From Nocardia sp. BMG51109 (GTDB taxonomy: Bacteria; Actinomycetota; Actinomycetes; Mycobacteriales; Mycobacteriaceae), in contig NZ_JAFQ01000004.1 of NCBI RefSeq assembly GCF_000526215.1, positions 7,688,001-7,752,000 of the forward strand: 64,000 nt of DNA, read 5' to 3'. The notes below the pieces were generated by a model. That model was not told the DNA's origin. It did not search any database and saw nothing but the letters and a program-made list of their open reading frames with translations. Below are positions 61,732 to 64,000 of the stretch, one piece after another. Both the position numbers and the translations under genes were made by a program. The number at the start of each line of letters is the position of its first letter. Position 1 is the stretch's first letter.

Positions 61732-62034
61732 ATGACGACACAATCCGTTTCCGGTGAGAAAACGACCGCCGCCAAGGACAAGCGCAGTGTCCTGGTCGCC
61801 TGGGCGATGCTGACTGCCATGACGGTCCTCGCCTGGCGGCTCACGCCCGGGCATGCCGGGCCGGCGGTGAGCGACGGACTGGTGGTCGGCATCGTCGTTC
61901 TCGGAATGATCAAGTGCCGCTTGATCATCCGGTACTTCATGGAGATTCGTTTCGCCCCGCGGTGGCTGCGCATCGCGACGGATGCCTGGCTGGGCGTCGT
62001 CTGGGTGGCGCTGCTGGGAATCCATCTCTATTGA
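61732..62034 (+). CDS. Cytochrome c oxidase subunit IV-like small membrane protein
   Basis: A 100-residue protein with three membrane segments: VLVAWAMLTAMTVLAWRL, DGLVVGIVVLGMIKCRLIIRYFMEIRFAPRWLRIATDAWLGVVWVALLGIHLY. The K-x-R-x-I-x-x-YFMEIR-AP-WLR block is the signature of prokaryotic subunit IV (COX4_pro). ATG three bases after the NorE-like stop, so it is the last gene of the four-gene operon. Confidence 0.9.
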   Translation: MTTQSVSGEKTTAAKDKRSVLVAWAMLTAMTVLAWRLTPGHAGPAVSDGLVVGIVVLGMIKCRLIIRYFMEIRFAPRWLRIATDAWLGVVWVALLGIHLY

Positions 62035-62203
62035 CCGGACCTCGATACTCGCGACGCGGTCGCCGGCCCCGCCCCGCGAATCCGGCTGCCGAGCAGCCGA
62101 TGTCGTATGCGACCCTCTTGAAGGACCCGTGCCGCGCCACCGACCGGTGTGACCGGCACCCCCGGTGCGCCGATCCGGCGCCGACAGATGAAGGAGAACT
62201 CGG

Positions 62204-63049
62204 GTGGAACGCATTGGCGTGATCGGTGGCGGAACCATGGGTGCCGGAATTGCCGAGGTGGCCGCGCGCGCCGGTGGCGCGGTGCTGGTCCTGGAGCGGG
62301 ATCGCGAGGCGGCCGACGCCGCCGTGACCCGCATCGAGAAGTCGCTGGCCCGGGCGGTGAAGTCCGGGCGGCTCGAGCAGGCCGATGCCGACGCGGCCCG
62401 CGACCGCGTCGCGCTGACGGTCGCCATCGACGACTTCGCCGACCGGCAGCTGGTGATCGAGGCGGCCCCGGAGATCGAATCGCTGAAGACCGAATTCTTC
62501 ACCAAGCTCGACGCCATCGTCTCCCCCGAGACCATCCTGGCCACCAACACGTCCTCGATCCCGGTGATCCGGCTCGCGAACGCCACCGCCAACCCCGGCC
62601 GCGTGGTCGGCGTGCACTTCTTCAACCCGGTGCCGGTGCTGCCGCTGGTCGAGATCGTGGTGACCCTGAAGACCGACCGGGCCGTGGTCGACACCGTCGC
62701 CGGCTACGCCCGAGACGTGCTCGGCAAGCGCACCATCGAATCCAAGGATCAGGCCGGCTTCATCGTCAACGCCCTGCTCATCCCGTACCTGTGCGCCGCG
62801 ATCCGGATGTTCGAGACCGGTTTCGCCAGCGCCGAGGACATCGACGAGGGCATGGTCTCCGGCTGCGCCCACCCGATGGGCCCGCTGCGCCTGACCGACA
62901 CCGTCGGCCTCGACATCACCCTGGCCGTCGCCGAATCCCTGTACGCCGAATTCGGCGAACCGCAGTACGCTCCGCCGGTCCTGCTGCGCCGCATGGTCGA
63001 GGCCGGCTACCTCGGCCGCAAGGCCGGCCGCGGCTTCTACACGTACTGA
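62204..63049 (+). CDS. 3-hydroxybutyryl-CoA dehydrogenase (FadB2-like)
   Basis: NAD(P)-dependent 3-hydroxyacyl-CoA dehydrogenase of 281 residues: RIGVIGGGTMGAGIAEVAARAGGAVLVLERD (dinucleotide fold), DFADRQLVIEAAPEIESLKTEFFTKLDAIVSPETILATNTSSIPV, GVHFFNPVPVLPLVEIVVT with the catalytic His-Asn neighbourhood, DQAGFIVNALLIPYLCAAIRMFETGFASAEDIDEGMVSGCAHPMGPLRLTDTVGLD and LRRMVEAGYLGRKAGRGFYTY. Very close in layout to M. tuberculosis FadB2. GTG at 62204 follows GAAGGAGA. Confidence 0.95.
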   Translation: MERIGVIGGGTMGAGIAEVAARAGGAVLVLERDREAADAAVTRIEKSLARAVKSGRLEQADADAARDRVALTVAIDDFADRQLVIEAAPEIESLKTEFFTKLDAIVSPETILATNTSSIPVIRLANATANPGRVVGVHFFNPVPVLPLVEIVVTLKTDRAVVDTVAGYARDVLGKRTIESKDQAGFIVNALLIPYLCAAIRMFETGFASAEDIDEGMVSGCAHPMGPLRLTDTVGLDITLAVAESLYAEFGEPQYAPPVLLRRMVEAGYLGRKAGRGFYTY

Positions 63050-63077
63050 GGCGTCCGGCGCGTACCGAGCCCGGGCA

Positions 63078-63415
63078 TCAGGACCACAACTCCCGCAGTG
63101 CGGCGTCGACCTCCGCCGGAGGCTGGGTGTGCGGATGGTAACCGGGTACGCGCAGATCCGTTCGGCCACGGCCGCCGCGCAGGCCATCAGGGGTTCACCG
63201 GCATACCGGCGGTAGAGTTCCGGCGCGTCCTCCCAGGTGCCGGAGATGACGAGCTTCGGCCGGCGCGCGCGGCCGCCGGCGCCGCGAGCGGCAGATCGGC
63301 CTGCCACATCGGGCGCTCCCGCATGGACGTGCCGACAGCACGCAGCCGGGTGGGTGTGGGTTCCGGCATGTCCATGCCGAGTCCCTCGGTGGACAGCGGG
63401 TGGCACCAGAACAAA
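63078..63415 (-). pseudogene. Decayed 3' part of an alpha/beta hydrolase
   Basis: Minus-strand fragments in shifting frames read HPLSTEGLGMDMPEPTPTRLR, MRERPMWQADLPLAAPAAARAG, PKLVISGTWEDAPELYRRYAGEPLMACAAAVAERI and, after a further shift near 63140, YHPHTQPPAEVDAALRELWS ending at the TGA at 63080-63078. The order (strand, GTWEDAPELYRR, His-containing HPHTQ, C-terminal helix) is that of a hydrolase C-terminus with its catalytic His. At least two frameshifts separate the pieces and no 5' half is seen. Confidence 0.6.
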
Positions 63416-63685
63416 TACATCGGGCCTGACCATTGCCGTCGGCAATACCGGCTGAGCCGCTGCCGACGGAATTCGGACGAAGATCGTTTCCTGTGCCGAA
63501 CGTAACTGTGCCGATACTGTCCGACGTCCGTTAACTCTCCGTTCATTCACACTGGCAGACGTTGCAGCCCAGACACATTCGGTCCGGACCCGACAAATAT
63601 GGGCACCCGGTACGGTGGCCGCCCGCGTATACTGGATCGAAATATTCCGGGGAGGGAACGTACCGCTCGGGGAGGGTACCGTGCC

Positions 63686-64000
63686 ATGTCTGACAACGGT
63701 CTCGACGCGCTCCGTGGTGAGATCGCGGCCTTTTACGCGGGTTTCGGTCAACCCGTGGCCTTGCAGGACACGTTTCTCCAGGCCGCTCTGCTGGTTCCGG
63801 TGACAGACGACGACAATGTCCAGATTTCCCGGTTCGGCGGGGTCGACTGGTTGTGCGCTTTCACCAGCATCGAGGAATACGCCCGGTTCATGACCGCCCG
63901 CGAATATCTCACCGCCGGTGGCGTCGACACCGAGCAGCGGTACCGGTACCACTGGCTGTTCGGGTGGCGGCTGAGGGCCTACGCCGAGTCCCGGGACGAG
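63686..64000 (+). CDS. SseB-like N-terminal domain protein (C-terminus beyond window)
   Basis: The first 105 residues of a longer protein: MSDNGLDALRGEIAAFYAGFGQPVALQDTFLQAALLVPVTDDDNVQISRFGGVDWLCAFTSIEEYARFMTAREYL. The pattern LLVP-x5-(D)-x-VQ-x7-GVDWLCAFTS-x-EEYARF resembles the SseB N-terminal domain common in actinobacterial hypothetical proteins, often close to ESX/WXG100 genes. ATG at 63686 follows GGGGAGGGTACCGTGCC. Runs off the right edge. Confidence 0.8.
   Translation, partial: MSDNGLDALRGEIAAFYAGFGQPVALQDTFLQAALLVPVTDDDNVQISRFGGVDWLCAFTSIEEYARFMTAREYLTAGGVDTEQRYRYHWLFGWRLRAYAESRDE

Noticed and set aside
61937..63952. A 671-residue minus-strand frame antisense to fadB2
   Set aside because: Most of it mirrors the dehydrogenase; only the part around 63150-63290 has its own coding character and is reported as a hydrolase pseudogene.
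1..64000. tRNA or rRNA genes, CRISPR arrays, insertion sequences, prophage genes
   Set aside because: None was seen. The repeats present are coding or promoter-proximal tandem arrays without CRISPR spacing, and no transposase or integrase motif was found.

Overview
The window is high-GC actinobacterial DNA (roughly 70% G+C, many GTG starts, strong G/C bias at third codon positions). The first 20 kb repeats the gene order of the Mycobacterium tuberculosis Rv2682c-Rv2703 block (dxs, SIMPL-less variant of the region, TrmA-like methyltransferase, APC permease, ceoB/ceoC, DUF3159, OB-fold, Rv2695-like, DUF3710, dut, DUF3093, DUF4193, cei, suhB, ppgK, sigA). Together with the ethanolamine, C-P lyase and oxidase-accessory genes this points to Nocardia or a close relative in the Mycobacteriales; the species cannot be named from sequence reading alone.

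Layout. 1-19.7 kb: conserved housekeeping block with potassium transport (KimA-like permease divergent from two TrkA subunits), a SigD/ShbA-type ECF sigma factor, a DUF3710 protein carrying a very long decapeptide repeat, dUTPase, envelope protein Cei, SuhB, polyphosphate glucokinase and the principal sigma factor SigA followed by a strong terminator. 19.8-30 kb: CPA1 Na+/H+ antiporter, MHYT sensor-like membrane protein, ethanolamine permease-EutB-EutC operon, KhtT/KhtU-like K+/H+ antiporter pair, DUF952 and a small zinc-binding protein. 30-43.3 kb: accessory zone with a TetR regulator divergent from a SNF2 helicase/SWIM pair, a broken gene, VOC protein, PadR, methyltransferase, AraC regulator, a second helicase, a YihY membrane protein, a sulfatase pseudogene and an inositol-monophosphatase-like enzyme.

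43.5-54.6 kb: a complete phosphonate block on the minus strand. phnD-phnC-phnE encode uptake (PhnE is a double-length permease), an orphan receiver-domain protein follows, and phnF-G-H-I-JK-L-M form a tightly overlapping C-P lyase operon in which PhnJ and PhnK are one polypeptide of about 600 residues. Three copies of a TTGTCCGGACAA-like palindrome lie before phnF and phnD and are the likely PhnF operators.

54.7-64 kb: a mycothiol-dependent-isomerase-like (MDMPI/DinB) protein, a cobalamin riboswitch controlling btuF-btuC-btuD, a TetR regulator with two inverted copies of a TGAC-N4-GTCA operator divergent from a four-gene membrane module (two paralogous membrane proteins, a NorE/subunit III-like and a subunit IV-like protein, with no catalytic oxidase subunit), a FadB2-like 3-hydroxyacyl-CoA dehydrogenase, a decayed alpha/beta hydrolase and the start of an SseB-like gene. 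A recurrent theme is short in-frame coding repeats inserted into otherwise conserved proteins (DUF3710, TrkA, SNF2 helicase, PhnH).
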